This document shows positions 1-9,685 of a DNA stretch of 64,000 bases, piece after piece; the first letter of the stretch is position 1, and the number at the start of each line of letters is the position of its first letter. The stretch is from the NCBI RefSeq assembly GCF_009828065.1, contig NZ_WTYK01000008.1, forward strand, positions 1-64,000, given 5' to 3'. Origin of the DNA: Croceibacterium soli (GTDB taxonomy: Bacteria > Pseudomonadota > Alphaproteobacteria > Sphingomonadales > Sphingomonadaceae). Under the pieces are notes generated by a model. That model saw nothing but the letters and a program-made list of their open reading frames with translations, searched no databases and was not told the origin of the DNA. The position numbers were made by a program, and so were the translations under genes.

Positions 1-1112
1 AGGCCCGCCAGCCGCCGCGTGTGCCGCACGCCGAGCTGGCTGGCGCTCTGCAGGCTGTAGACGCTCTCGAAGCCGGGCGCATGCTTGCGGAAGAACTGGC
101 AGTGCCCTTCCATCAGGCGGTGGCTGCGGATCTCGACTTCGGTCATGTCGTCAGGATCGAGCGCCGATAGGCCCGACTGGCGGGGCCCGAGGAACAGCGC
201 GATGTCCGGCCGCCAGCTGACGTACGGCGTTTGGAAGAAGCCGAGCTCCTCCCGGCCCCTGGCCATGAACTCGCGCAGCTGCTCGGGGTAGAGCACCTTC
301 CAGTTGATCCAGCGGTTCATGTCGACCCCGCCGAGCACCCAGCCGGTGTTCATCGAATGGTGGACGTCGCCTTCCTCGATGTCGGTGTCGAACGCCGCCC
401 CGGCACGGGCGAACATGTCGCCGTCGCCGGTGGTGTCGACCACGACTTTGGCCATGAGCGCCTGGCGCCCGGCCTTGCTCTCGAACACCACGCCTTTGGC
501 GATCCCGTCCTCGACGATCGGGCGCGCGGCCCAGGCGTGGAACACGATCCGCACCCCGGCTTCGAGCAGCATCTCCTGGTTGTTCAATTTCATCCGCTCG
601 GGATCGAGCGTTGGGGCCCACTGGACGATGCCGTGGAAGGCGGTGGTCCGCTGGCCCCAGTAGCCGACTTTCGTCTGGTCCTGGCTGCCCCAGTCCTCGC
701 GCGGCGGACCGGCGACGGCTTCGGGCGGCATGCGGTCGATGAAATGCCGTGCGAAGCCCTGGATCACGTGGTTGCCCTGCCAGTCGGTCATGCGGTCGAT
801 CCACATGACCAGCCCGCCGGTGGAAAGCCCGCCGAGGCAGTTGTAGCGCTCGACCAGGGTCACGTCGGCCCCGGCCTTCGCCGCGGCCCAGGCCGCCGCG
901 CAGCCCGCCGGGCCGCCGCCGATCACCACCACGTCGCACTTGTGGTAGACGTCGATCTCGCGCGCATCCTCGCGCACCGTGCCCCCGCGCCGCGGCGGCG
1001 GCAGCGTGTGGCGCGTGCTCTCGAACACGTCGGAGCCGAGGAAGCGGTCCTCGCTGTGCCCTTCGATCCGCTTCATGCGGGGAAGATCGTCCTTGCGGTC
1101 GTTGTCGCTCAC
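1..1112 (-). CDS. FAD-dependent oxidoreductase (partial, runs off left edge)
   Basis: The reading frame starts at a GTG at 1112 with AGGAG eight bases upstream and stays open to the window edge, so the C-terminus is missing. About 50 residues precede a Rossmann dinucleotide fold with GGGPAG near residues 65-70 and the acidic ribose-binding residue in LVER near residue 88, followed by CLGGLSTGG. This arrangement is typical of the FAD_oxidored family (PF12831). The substrate is unknown. It is the last visible gene of the operon IlvD/Edd, AcnX large, AcnX small, this gene, and lies 20 bases after the AcnX small stop, so a role in the same catabolic route is inferred. Confidence 0.85.
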   Translation of the reverse strand, partial: MSDNDRKDDLPRMKRIEGHSEDRFLGSDVFESTRHTLPPPRRGGTVREDAREIDVYHKCDVVVIGGGPAGCAAAWAAAKAGADVTLVERYNCLGGLSTGGLVMWIDRMTDWQGNHVIQGFARHFIDRMPPEAVAGPPREDWGSQDQTKVGYWGQRTTAFHGIVQWAPTLDPERMKLNNQEMLLEAGVRIVFHAWAARPIVEDGIAKGVVFESKAGRQALMAKVVVDTTGDGDMFARAGAAFDTDIEEGDVHHSMNTGWVLGGVDMNRWINWKVLYPEQLREFMARGREELGFFQTPYVSWRPDIALFLGPRQSGLSALDPDDMTEVEIRSHRLMEGHCQFFRKHAPGFESVYSLQSASQLGVRHTRRLAG

Positions 1113-1132
1113 TTCGTATCTCCTACCGGCCG

Positions 1133-1576
1133 TCAGGGCCGTCCGCCCTTCCACACCGCGACAGTGCCGCTGTCGGCATCGATCCGCACCCAGTCGCCGG
1201 TCTCGATGTGCTCCAGCGGGTCGCTGTCGAAATCAGTCATGCTGGGCACGCGCAGCACCACGGCGCCGAGGGCGGCCTTGGTGGTCATGATGTTGAACAG
1301 CAGGCCGAGCGGGGCCTTTCCGGTCAGCCGCGTAGTGTGGAACACGGCCGACCACCCGGAGGAGCCCTTGGCCCCAGGAAAGACCAGGATCTTGCCGGCG
1401 AAGCTGCGGCCCTGCAGCTCGTGGCGGTTCTCGATCACCTCGCCCTTCATCGGGTTGACGCCGCCCCAGCCGGAGATCGTCTGGTGCGTCACGAGAGCTT
1501 CTCCCTCAGTCACGCCACCGACCACCGTGCGGCCGCGGATCAGCACGTCGGGCGCCCTCGTCGCCAAAGTCGCCAT
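1133..1576 (-). CDS. aconitase X swivel domain, small subunit (DUF126)
   Basis: A 147-residue protein with the sequence character of the aconitase X swivel domain (PF01989), including GGVNPMKGEV and the glycine-rich FPGAKGSSGW segment. Its ATG overlaps the stop of the large subunit in a TGATG arrangement, which implies translational coupling and 1:1 synthesis. Two-gene AcnX enzymes belong to the type II class. Bacterial AcnX enzymes characterised so far include cis-3-hydroxy-L-proline dehydratases, while archaeal ones act on mevalonate 5-phosphate. Which substrate applies here cannot be read from the sequence. Confidence 0.88.
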   Translation of the reverse strand: MATLATRAPDVLIRGRTVVGGVTEGEALVTHQTISGWGGVNPMKGEVIENRHELQGRSFAGKILVFPGAKGSSGWSAVFHTTRLTGKAPLGLLFNIMTTKAALGAVVLRVPSMTDFDSDPLEHIETGDWVRIDADSGTVAVWKGGRP

Positions 1577-2868
1577 CAATTCAGCCTCCCTTCCCAACGC
1601 CCGGTGCAAGCGGCATCGATGCAGTCCTGCGTCGTGCCGAACCATCCTTCGATGCCCATGATCGCGGGGAGGTAGTGGGTCTGCTTGGCGCTGTCGAACG
1701 CCGCCACCCTGGTGCCTGGCGGCACGGCCTGGCTGATCGCCGAGCAGGTGTCGGTCATCAGGTGCGCCCCGGCCTTGCGGATGACGTCGGCATAGCCGCT
1801 GGCTTCGGCGGTCGCCTTCACCGCGCGGCTGGTGAAGATCCACAGGCTGCTGTTCTCGTGCACGCGGCGGCCTTCGAGCAGGCGCGCGGCTTCGGCGAGT
1901 TGCTCGGCCGAGTAGTGCGGGCAGCCGAGCATGACGTAATCCACGTCGCGGCTCTCGCCGATGGCGTTGAGCCGCTCGTAGATCGCGCGCCGCTCATTCG
2001 GACCATAAGTGAAACGCTCGCCTTTGGGCGCGCCGCCGAACGCCGCCTCCACGCTCGGCGCTTCCGGCGTGATGCCGGCCATGTGGTACATCTCGACCCC
2101 GCCCGAGGACGCGGCGGCCGCGCCGAAGTGCTTGTGCTTGATCAGCGCAGGGTCGGAGATCGCGCCGTCGAGCACGGGGATCGCATCCTCCACGGCGGCG
2201 CCGGTGAAATAGCCGAGCATGCCCCACTCGAAGACCGAGTCCACCGGCGTTTCCACCTGGATCAGGTGCTGCCCTTTGCGGAATTCGTCCCGATGGAAGC
2301 CCCAGTTTGGGACCCGCTTGGCCAGCATCGCCGCGCTGGTGGATTCGCGCCCTTCGCAGTTGGTGCGCCCGCCGATGACCGAGTTGCAGAACACCACCGC
2401 GCTGGATTCCATCCAGGCGCAGTGTTCGCCCATCACCGGCACGTTGCCGGCCAGATAGGGCGTGCAAGTCTTCAGCACCTGAATGCCGTGGCCGGCGACT
2501 TCCTGCTCGTCCGCCTGGAAGTTGGCGAACGCCTCCTCGGTCATGCCCTGCTCGCGCCAGAGCTCGGGGTCCATTCCACCCTGGAGGTGGCAGCTGAAGC
2601 CCTGGATCCGCGGCACGTCGACCACTTCGTCGGAATCGAGGTCGAAGCGGGAGAACACGGCGCGGTAGTCGCCGCCGTCCGCCGCGTAGTACTCCTTCAC
2701 CCATTTTGGGGAGGAACCGGGAACCCCGGCGATGTTGTCGGTGTAGACGAAGTCCTCGGCGCCCAGCGCCTCTCCGTAGCGGATCAGCAGGTCCATCGCC
2801 TTGGCGACAGCCTGGCCCTGCGCGCCGTCGCGCATTGCCTTTTCTTCATCGCTCAGCCGCATGACCAT
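1576..2868 (-). CDS. aconitase X catalytic domain, large subunit (DUF521)
   Basis: A 430-residue protein of the AcnX catalytic family (PF04412), the usual length for the separate large subunit. The family hallmark CNSVIGGRTNCEG lies near residues 161-173. Other cysteines that could hold the iron-sulfur cluster are in GCPHYS and DTCSAISQ toward the C-terminus. It is a predicted hydro-lyase. The start lies 3 bases after the IlvD/Edd stop, with an AAGAGG Shine-Dalgarno inside the end of that gene, so the two are one transcript. Two ATGs (2868 and 2862) are possible starts. Confidence 0.88.
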   Translation of the reverse strand: MVMRLSDEEKAMRDGAQGQAVAKAMDLLIRYGEALGAEDFVYTDNIAGVPGSSPKWVKEYYAADGGDYRAVFSRFDLDSDEVVDVPRIQGFSCHLQGGMDPELWREQGMTEEAFANFQADEQEVAGHGIQVLKTCTPYLAGNVPVMGEHCAWMESSAVVFCNSVIGGRTNCEGRESTSAAMLAKRVPNWGFHRDEFRKGQHLIQVETPVDSVFEWGMLGYFTGAAVEDAIPVLDGAISDPALIKHKHFGAAAASSGGVEMYHMAGITPEAPSVEAAFGGAPKGERFTYGPNERRAIYERLNAIGESRDVDYVMLGCPHYSAEQLAEAARLLEGRRVHENSSLWIFTSRAVKATAEASGYADVIRKAGAHLMTDTCSAISQAVPPGTRVAAFDSAKQTHYLPAIMGIEGWFGTTQDCIDAACTGRWEGRLN

Positions 2869-2871
2869 GGC

Positions 2872-4539
2872 CTACCTCTTCACATCGACTAGAACGGCAC
2901 CGGTGGACATCGGCTGAACGATCTCGCGGTATATCCCAAGCCAACCATCTGCATGGACAGGGAAATCCGTGCCGACCGCGTCCCTGCCGGCCAGTTCCTC
3001 GGCCGGAACCATCAGGTCGATGCGCCTGGTGTCGAGATCGATCTCGATCCGGTCGCCGTCGCGCACTTTGCCGATCGGGCCGCCCGCCGCCGCCTCGGGC
3101 GCGACTTCGGCGACCGTTAGGCCCTTGAGGCACAGGCCGGACAGCTGCCCGTCGGTGACCATCGCCACGTCCTTGGCCAGCCCGGCAGCGTCGATCCCGA
3201 ACAGGACGAAGGACGCGCCGCCTCCCATGGCGGGTCCGCCCTTCAGCCCTTGCCCGCGCAGGACCATGACATCGCCCTTCTGGATCTTGCCTTCGGAGAT
3301 CGCCGCCATCGCAGCCTGCGTGCTTTCGAACACCCGGGCGGTGCCGGCAAAGCTCTCCGGCCGCGATCCGTCCCTGATGCCGAGCTTCACCACGGCGCTT
3401 TCCGGCGCGAGCGAGCCCTTCAGGATGGCGATCGATGGGCCATCGGAGATCGGCCTCTCGAGCGGGCGAATGATATCGGCGTCACCCACTGCAGCATCTG
3501 CCAGGTCCTCGGACATCGGCTTGCCCGAAGCGACCAGCACATCCAGGTCGAGCACGGGCTCGAGCTGCTTGAGCATCGCCCGCGCGCCGCCGGCATCTTC
3601 GAACTGTTCGATGCGGACCGCGCCGTTCGGGCGCACCGCCGACAGGGTCGGCACCTTGCGGCCCATCTCGTCCCAGATCGCATAGAGATCGACCGGCAGC
3701 CCGCCCTCGGTGGCGGTCGCCTGCAGATGCTTGATCGCGTTGATGGAACCGGACACCGCCAGGACCATCGCCGCGGCATTGCGGAACGCGCCTTCGGTCA
3801 TGATCTTGCGCGGCGTCAGGTCCTCTTCGACCATGCCGACGATGCGGCGCCCGGCAGCGCGCGCGAAATCGAACATCTTCTCGCTGTTCGCCCGGACCGG
3901 CGCCGATCCCGGCATGCACATGCCGAGCGCCTCGACCACGCAGTGCATCGTGTTCGCCGTGGCCATGCCGGCGCAGACGCCCGGGCCGCGCACCGCCTGC
4001 TTGGTCATGTCCGCGACCGAGTGCTTCATCTCTCCGCCCAGCGCCTCGCGCACGCCGCCGGAGAACAGGTCCTCGATATCCACGTGATCGCCGTCGATCA
4101 TGCCGGACGCCTGGTATCCGCCGATGACCAGGAGCGTGGGGATATTCAGCCGCATCGCCGCCATCAGGTGGCCCGGAGGGGTCTTGTCGCAGCTCGTCAG
4201 GCACACCATCCCGTCGAGCAGGGCCGCCTCGACTTGCGCCTCGATGTCGTTGGTCACGAGATCGCGCGCCCCGAGGATGTAGCTCCCGGTCTTGGCCGCG
4301 CCGGTGATGAAGTCCGAAGGAGCGGTCGTGCGGACTTCGAAGGGAACGCCGCCGGCTTCGCGGATCGCTTCCTTCACCACTTTGGCCACGCCATCGAGAT
4401 GGGCGAAGCACACCGCCAGCTCGGACGACGAATTGACCACGGCGATCTTCGGCTTGAGCAAGTCTTCCTCGCTCAGGCCCAGCGCCTGCCAGTGTGCGCG
4501 GCGGACCGGCGAGTTTGCGGCGATGCTGCGGAGTTTCAA
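2872..4539 (-). CDS. IlvD/Edd-family dehydratase
   Basis: A 555-residue dihydroxy-acid/sugar-acid dehydratase. Candidate iron-sulfur ligands are Cys44, Cys117 in SCDKTPPG and Cys189 in GVCAGMATANTM, the usual triad of this family. Length fits IlvD, Edd and pentonate or hexonate dehydratases. Genomic context (TonB receptor upstream, AcnX downstream, no branched-chain biosynthesis genes) favours a sugar-acid or similar catabolic dehydratase over biosynthetic IlvD. This is an inference. The start codon is TTG with AAAGG upstream. It is first in its operon, about 125 bases after the TonB receptor stop. Confidence 0.85.
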   Translation of the reverse strand: MKLRSIAANSPVRRAHWQALGLSEEDLLKPKIAVVNSSSELAVCFAHLDGVAKVVKEAIREAGGVPFEVRTTAPSDFITGAAKTGSYILGARDLVTNDIEAQVEAALLDGMVCLTSCDKTPPGHLMAAMRLNIPTLLVIGGYQASGMIDGDHVDIEDLFSGGVREALGGEMKHSVADMTKQAVRGPGVCAGMATANTMHCVVEALGMCMPGSAPVRANSEKMFDFARAAGRRIVGMVEEDLTPRKIMTEGAFRNAAAMVLAVSGSINAIKHLQATATEGGLPVDLYAIWDEMGRKVPTLSAVRPNGAVRIEQFEDAGGARAMLKQLEPVLDLDVLVASGKPMSEDLADAAVGDADIIRPLERPISDGPSIAILKGSLAPESAVVKLGIRDGSRPESFAGTARVFESTQAAMAAISEGKIQKGDVMVLRGQGLKGGPAMGGGASFVLFGIDAAGLAKDVAMVTDGQLSGLCLKGLTVAEVAPEAAAGGPIGKVRDGDRIEIDLDTRRIDLMVPAEELAGRDAVGTDFPVHADGWLGIYREIVQPMSTGAVLVDVKR

Positions 4540-4629
4540 GTGCGAGACCTTTCGTTAGGTGCGGAATGTAGCCGGACGGGCAGGCTGGGATTCCCAAGCC
4601 AGTCGCCGCCCCGGCCAACCGAAAGCGCT

Positions 4630-4651
4630 GGCCGGATCCGTGGACCCGGCC
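4630..4651 (-). terminator. hairpin downstream of TonB receptor
   Basis: A 9-bp stem with one G-U wobble and a 4-base loop lies 13 bases beyond the receptor stop. A short T-poor tail follows, so it is only a probable terminator or attenuator between the receptor and the dehydratase operon. Confidence 0.4.
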
Positions 4652-4663
4652 GGCGCGCCATCG

Positions 4664-7636
4664 TCAGAACTTGGCGCGGACGCCGCCCTTGAAGAAGCGC
4701 CCGATCGGGTTGAACAGCACGTTGTTGCCGGCGCCGTTCGCACCCGGGAACTTGGGCGGATCCTGGTCGAAGACGTTGTCCACGCCGAAGTAGATCTCCG
4801 TCCGTTCGGCGAAGCCCAGGTCCATCCGGTAAGTGGCCATGAGATCGACGTAAGTGCGCGACGGGACCGAGTTGGTGTTGGCGCTGTTCGGGTTCGTGAA
4901 CGCGAAGTCGGGATCGCCCGGCTCGACGAACGTGGGGAAGAAGAACCCGCTGTTGATCCAGCGCACGTGCGTGTTGAACGTGAAGCTCTCCCCGATGTCG
5001 AGGCTGGCAGTCGCGTCGACGGTCCAGTCCGGCACGCCCGGGGGCGTACCGCCACGCAGGCCGGTCTGGCCGGCACGCTCGGTGGCGCCGACCGCGTCCA
5101 CCGTGATCAGGTCGTCGGCATAGTTCGCCAGCACCACCAGGTTGAGCGCATTGTCGGCTCCCAGCGGCTGCCTGTAGTTCAGCTGGAAATCGATGCCCCG
5201 CGCGATCAGGCGGTTCACGTTCTGGACGGTGTCTTGGATGTTGGTGACGTTGTTGTTGGCATCGCGAGTCACCAGCGAACAGCTCAGGGCGTCGCCGTCG
5301 GCGCAGCGCTGCACGATGTTCTGCTGGCCCAGCACGCCGATCGCGTCGGCGATGTCGATGTCGTAATAGTCCATCGAAGCGCGGAACCGGCTCAGGAATC
5401 CGCCCGTCGGCTGAATGACCACGCCGGCGGTGAACGTATCGGCTTTCTCCGGCCTCAGTTCGGGGTTGGAGCCGCTCGTGATCGGCACGATTACCTGGAC
5501 GCCGCCGTTGCCGACGTCGGTCAGGATACCGGTCCTTATGGTTTGCGGCCCGAAGAGCTCCGGGATGTTGGGAGCGCGGATATCGCGCGAGCGGGTCACC
5601 CGGAAGCGCACGGCTTCGATCGGGGCCCAGACGGCGCCGAGCTTCCAGGTCGTCGCGTCGACTTCCGACGAATCCGCGAAGTCGCTCGACCGCTTGTAGT
5701 GGGTCTGGCGGACGGCCGCGCTGACACCCAGTTCGCTGGCGAAGGCCACGTCGCGCAGCAGCGGAACGTCGATTTCGCCGTAGCCTTCGAGAACCTGGAT
5801 CTCGCCGGAGATGGCCGAGCCGTTGCCGGCATTGAAGAACCCGCCGGTCTTGGAGATCGGATCGGTATCGCCGGTGAGGCTGTCGTTCCGGAACTCAGCG
5901 CCGAAAGCGACGCCGACCGGTCCGCCGGGCATTTCGAACAGCGTGCCGGCGATGTTCGCGGCCAGCACGTGCTGCTTGGTGACGCTGGTCTGGAACCCGT
6001 CGGCGGTGACGTAGTCCGCAGCCGCCGCGAAAAGCGGGCCGTTGGCATAGCCGAACGGGTTCAGCGGAACGCAGTTCGGATCGTTGTTGTTCGGATTGGC
6101 ATCTGCGTTCACCCGGCAGACCGGCTGCCCGTTCAAGGTCGTGGCGTCGAGCGCCCGAAGGATGTTCGCGGTGATCGTGTTGTTCCGCAGGTCGCTGCGG
6201 AATTTGTTGCGCCCGAACTGGTAGTACCCGTCGACGACCCAGCCTCCGCCGATCTGATACTCGGCACCGCCGACGATGCGGAACACCCGGTTCTTCGCCT
6301 CGATCTGCACAGGTCCGACATCGTCGAACCCTTTGCCCAGGGTGAAGCTGGTCGCCCCGCTCTGCGCAAGGATCGTGGGGATGTCGAGCGTCGGGTCGGA
6401 CGAGCGCGGGATGAAGGGGTTGTCGCTCTGGATTTCCAGCGCGATGTTTCGGTAGGCGGTGCTGCGGTGCCGCCCCTCGCTGCCACCCAGCGTGACCCCA
6501 AGCTCGAGCGAGAGATCCGGGGTCGGATCGTACGTCAGAAGTCCCATCGTGCTGTAGCGTTCGGTCGGCGACACGATCGGGAAGTCGAAGTAGACGTTTT
6601 CTTCGGCAGGCGTGCCGGTCTCGCCGCCGATCATCCAGATGCGGTTCGCATAGGAACCGAACTGATAGCGGCGCGGCGTTCCGTCGTTGTTGAATGTGAT
6701 GCCGTCGATCGGCCGCAGGGCAGGCAGGTCCCTCCCCACGAACGCACTTGCCGGGGGCGTGGTGACGCCCTGGAAATCGGCGGACCAGACTGAAGCGTTG
6801 GGTACGATCAGGGTGGCGGGGATCGTTGGCTGCTGCCCGGCCCTCAGCGGATTGCGGCCGACGATGGTGAAGCCGTCGACGCACCAGTCGCGCTCACGGC
6901 ACGCATCGATGCCGTCCGCCTTCTCCCACTCGCCGCCGACGACGAGGTGCAGGTTGGAGGCGATGTCCCAGCCACCGGCCGCGCCGATCTGCCGCGTGAA
7001 GTTGTCGTCCTTGTCGGTGATGCCGAGCTGGCCGTTCACCCGGTAGCCGGTGAGGTCGCGATTGAGGATAAGGTTGGCCACGCCGGTAACGGCGTCGGAG
7101 CCATAGACTGCGGAGGCGCCCCCGGTGACCACTTCGGCTCGCGACAGAAGGATCGAAGGGATCATGTTCGTATCGACGGTGGCCTGGGTCGTCGATGGAA
7201 CGAACCTCTTCCCGTCGACCAGGGTCAGCGTCCGGACGGCGCCGAGCCCGCGGAGATCGAGGATACGGCCGCCCACGTTCAGCCCGGGGCCGGGCGTGAG
7301 GCCCGCGGTGGCCGGCGACTGGGTGGGGCTGAACGAAGGAAGCTCGTTCAGCGCGTCACCGACGTTGGTGATGCCCCGCTGATCGAGCCGCTCCGCGTCG
7401 AGCATGGTGACCGGGGTCGGCTGGTCGAAGCTGGACCGGATGCGCGACCCGGTGACCACGATCGCCTGGCCCGTGCTTCCCGCGGATGCATCGGCGTTAG
7501 CATCGGCGTCAGCGGCGGCAGCGGCGCTTGCTTCAGCGGCTTCGTCTTGTGCGCTGGCGGGGGCGAAGCTCATCGCGCATGTTGCGATAGCCAGGGCCCA
7601 GGCGGATACACGCGTACCTGTGACGGTTTCGATCAT
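4664..7636 (-). CDS. TonB-dependent outer-membrane receptor
   Basis: Predicted 990-residue receptor from the ATG at 7636. A signal peptide ends in APASAQ near residue 30. After an Ala/Asp-rich linker comes a TonB-box-like segment AIVVTGSRI, then a plug domain with LRGLGAVRTLTLVDGKR and VTGGASAVYGSDAV, then a long beta-barrel ending in the aromatic residue of GGVRAKF. The large size is typical of sphingomonad TonB receptors that import carbohydrates or plant and aromatic compounds. It is transcribed with the same polarity as the dehydratase/AcnX operon and faces a LysR gene across a 122-bp divergent spacer, so it probably imports the substrate of that pathway. Confidence 0.93.
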   Translation of the reverse strand: MIETVTGTRVSAWALAIATCAMSFAPASAQDEAAEASAAAAADADANADASAGSTGQAIVVTGSRIRSSFDQPTPVTMLDAERLDQRGITNVGDALNELPSFSPTQSPATAGLTPGPGLNVGGRILDLRGLGAVRTLTLVDGKRFVPSTTQATVDTNMIPSILLSRAEVVTGGASAVYGSDAVTGVANLILNRDLTGYRVNGQLGITDKDDNFTRQIGAAGGWDIASNLHLVVGGEWEKADGIDACRERDWCVDGFTIVGRNPLRAGQQPTIPATLIVPNASVWSADFQGVTTPPASAFVGRDLPALRPIDGITFNNDGTPRRYQFGSYANRIWMIGGETGTPAEENVYFDFPIVSPTERYSTMGLLTYDPTPDLSLELGVTLGGSEGRHRSTAYRNIALEIQSDNPFIPRSSDPTLDIPTILAQSGATSFTLGKGFDDVGPVQIEAKNRVFRIVGGAEYQIGGGWVVDGYYQFGRNKFRSDLRNNTITANILRALDATTLNGQPVCRVNADANPNNNDPNCVPLNPFGYANGPLFAAAADYVTADGFQTSVTKQHVLAANIAGTLFEMPGGPVGVAFGAEFRNDSLTGDTDPISKTGGFFNAGNGSAISGEIQVLEGYGEIDVPLLRDVAFASELGVSAAVRQTHYKRSSDFADSSEVDATTWKLGAVWAPIEAVRFRVTRSRDIRAPNIPELFGPQTIRTGILTDVGNGGVQVIVPITSGSNPELRPEKADTFTAGVVIQPTGGFLSRFRASMDYYDIDIADAIGVLGQQNIVQRCADGDALSCSLVTRDANNNVTNIQDTVQNVNRLIARGIDFQLNYRQPLGADNALNLVVLANYADDLITVDAVGATERAGQTGLRGGTPPGVPDWTVDATASLDIGESFTFNTHVRWINSGFFFPTFVEPGDPDFAFTNPNSANTNSVPSRTYVDLMATYRMDLGFAERTEIYFGVDNVFDQDPPKFPGANGAGNNVLFNPIGRFFKGGVRAKF

Positions 7637-7758
7637 GACCTGCTCTCTCTCCCATCGGATCGCCATATTTCTGGTCGATCTCACCCTTTTGCGTAGGCCA
7701 ATCGCGATATAACCGGAATAGTGCTTGGTGCGACTTCAGCATTCACGATTCGAGAACA

Positions 7759-8634
7759 ATGGATAACCTGCTCAACGTCCGCACGTTCGTGGCCGCCGCC
7801 CGCCTGGGTAGCTTCGCAGCCGCCGCGCGCTCGTTCTCGATCTCACCGTCCGTCGTGTCGAAGCGCATCGGTCAGCTGGAGCACGAGTTCCGGGTTCCGC
7901 TGTTCCACCGCTCCACCCGGGACCTGCGGCTGACCGACGAAGGCACCCGCCTCCTGCCCCGCTGCATGAAGCTGGTGGCCGAATACGACGACATGCGCGA
8001 CGCCTCCCGGGATGAGATCAGCGGCCTTTTACGGGTGGAGGCGCCGGGTTCGGTCACGGCGATGATCCTGGGGCCGATCTTCTGCGACTTCCTGACGCAG
8101 TACCCGGCGGTCGATCTCGATCTTCGCCTGACCGACCGGCTCGACAATCCGCTCGCGCGGAGCTGCGATCTCACGGTCGGGGCTCGGCCCTCGACGCATG
8201 AGAATATTCGCGACTACCCGCTGATGCCCTATCCGTGCGCCGCCTATGCCAGCCGCGCCTATGTGGAGCAGCACGGATGCCCGGACCATCCGCGCGAGGT
8301 GGTCCAGCATCGCTGTCTGGTTTCGCTGCTCCACGGCAAGACCTGGCACTTCTACAGCGACGAAGGGGACTTCGGGATCACCGTGAAGCCGCGCTTGGCG
8401 GTGAACGACACGATCGTCCTGCGCGAATCCGTTCGCCGGGGCCTCGGCATCGCCGTCCTCCCGTCGTTCCTGGTCGAGGACGATCTCGCGGCCGGTACGC
8501 TCCACGCGGTCCTGCCGCGGTACCGTCCGCCGCCGATGTGGATCAAGGCGCAAGTGTCCACCCAGAAAGCCGCGAAGCCGAGCGTGATCGCGCTGCTCGA
8601 TTTCCTCCGCAGCCGGCTCACCAGCGTGGAGTGA
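7759..8634 (+). CDS. LysR-family transcriptional regulator
   Basis: A 291-residue protein with an N-terminal winged helix-turn-helix (residues 1-60, including GSFAAAARSFSISPSVVSKRI) and a periplasmic-binding-like effector domain starting near residue 90 (LLRVEAPGSVT). It is divergent from the TonB receptor, and LysR proteins commonly control the divergent operon, so the receptor and perhaps the dehydratase/AcnX genes are its likely targets. It converges with the LacI-family gene. Confidence 0.92.
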   Translation: MDNLLNVRTFVAAARLGSFAAAARSFSISPSVVSKRIGQLEHEFRVPLFHRSTRDLRLTDEGTRLLPRCMKLVAEYDDMRDASRDEISGLLRVEAPGSVTAMILGPIFCDFLTQYPAVDLDLRLTDRLDNPLARSCDLTVGARPSTHENIRDYPLMPYPCAAYASRAYVEQHGCPDHPREVVQHRCLVSLLHGKTWHFYSDEGDFGITVKPRLAVNDTIVLRESVRRGLGIAVLPSFLVEDDLAAGTLHAVLPRYRPPPMWIKAQVSTQKAAKPSVIALLDFLRSRLTSVE

Positions 8635-8656
8635 GCCTGCCCGGCGGCGCGTCCGG

Positions 8657-9685
8657 TCAGCGCGCGCCGGGAGGGGCCACCGAGTCCCGCTCCACGAGAT
8701 GCGAGCCGATCCGCTGCGTCACCGGCGTCTCCTCCACGCCGTCGATCAGCATCCTGACGGCGGCGAAGGCCATCCGCGCGATTGGCTGGTGTATCGTGGT
8801 GAGGTAGGGCCAGACGGTCGTCGCGATGATGCCGTCGTCGAAGCCGCACACGGAAACGTCCTGCGGCACGCGATAGCCCATCTGCTGCGCTGCGTTCATC
8901 ACCCCCGCCGCCATGTCGTCGTTGGTCGCGAACACCGCCAACGGCGGCTCGCAGGCCCTGAGCAGGCGCTTGCCGGCCTGTATGCCGCTGTAGAACGTGA
9001 AGTCGCCGAATTCTTCGCACACGATCGCCTCGGGATCGAGCAGGCGCAATTCCTGAAGGAAGCCCTCGCGCCGGTGCGCGGCGCGCCCGTGGCTCTCCGG
9101 CCCGTTCACCAGGCCGATGCGCTTGTGACCCAGGCGGCGGAACAGGCTGGCTACCTCGCCCGCTGCCTGGAAGTCGTCCGTCTCGACCGCGCTGGACCGC
9201 TCCGGATCGAGCACCGGAGCGATGCGCACGTAACGCTTCCGCTCCCGCTCCAGCATGCCGAGCACGCGCGGGTCGTCCGCGAGCGGGGGCGTCAGCACGA
9301 AGCCGTCGCAGCGCCCCTTCTGCAGGACCGCGCCGATCTGGGCGGCCAGCTCTTCGTCCGAACAGCTGGAATCGATCTCGTCGATCCGCAGGTGATAGCC
9401 CGCGTCCCGGCAGGCTTCGTAGGCGCCCGCCTGGACCTTCATGTTGTAGTTCGGCGAGGGGTTGTCGAACAGCACGCCGACCACGAACGACCGGGACCCT
9501 GCCAGTGAGCGCGCCGCGACGTCCGGCACGTAGCCGAGCGCCTCGACCGCCGCGGTCACTTTCGCGCGCAGCTTCTCCGAGACGTGGGCTTCGCCGTTGA
9601 CCACGCGCGAGACGCTCTTGAGCGAGACGCCGGCCCGCTCGGCGACGTCTTCCATGGTGATGCGGGTACGAACGGCATCGCTCAT
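8657..9685 (-). CDS. LacI-family transcriptional regulator
   Basis: A 342-residue regulator with the LacI helix-turn-helix at residues 10-35 (MEDVAERAGVSLKSVSRVVNG) and a sugar-binding effector domain (VVGVLFDNPSPNY onward, AVFATNDDMAAGV, CGFDDG). The ATG overlaps the stop of the MFS transporter gene (TGATG), so it is the last gene of the esterase-GH3-transporter-regulator operon and would be autoregulated with it. A LacI-type palindrome lies in front of the first gene of the operon at 14630-14643. Confidence 0.93.
   Translation of the reverse strand: MSDAVRTRITMEDVAERAGVSLKSVSRVVNGEAHVSEKLRAKVTAAVEALGYVPDVAARSLAGSRSFVVGVLFDNPSPNYNMKVQAGAYEACRDAGYHLRIDEIDSSCSDEELAAQIGAVLQKGRCDGFVLTPPLADDPRVLGMLERERKRYVRIAPVLDPERSSAVETDDFQAAGEVASLFRRLGHKRIGLVNGPESHGRAAHRREGFLQELRLLDPEAIVCEEFGDFTFYSGIQAGKRLLRACEPPLAVFATNDDMAAGVMNAAQQMGYRVPQDVSVCGFDDGIIATTVWPYLTTIHQPIARMAFAAVRMLIDGVEETPVTQRIGSHLVERDSVAPPGAR

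Noticed and set aside
4559-6793. Long open frame on the strand opposite the TonB receptor
   Set aside because: The minus strand encodes a clear TonB receptor. The opposite frame is an antisense by-product of high-GC codon bias with Arg/Ala/Asp-rich, motif-free translation.
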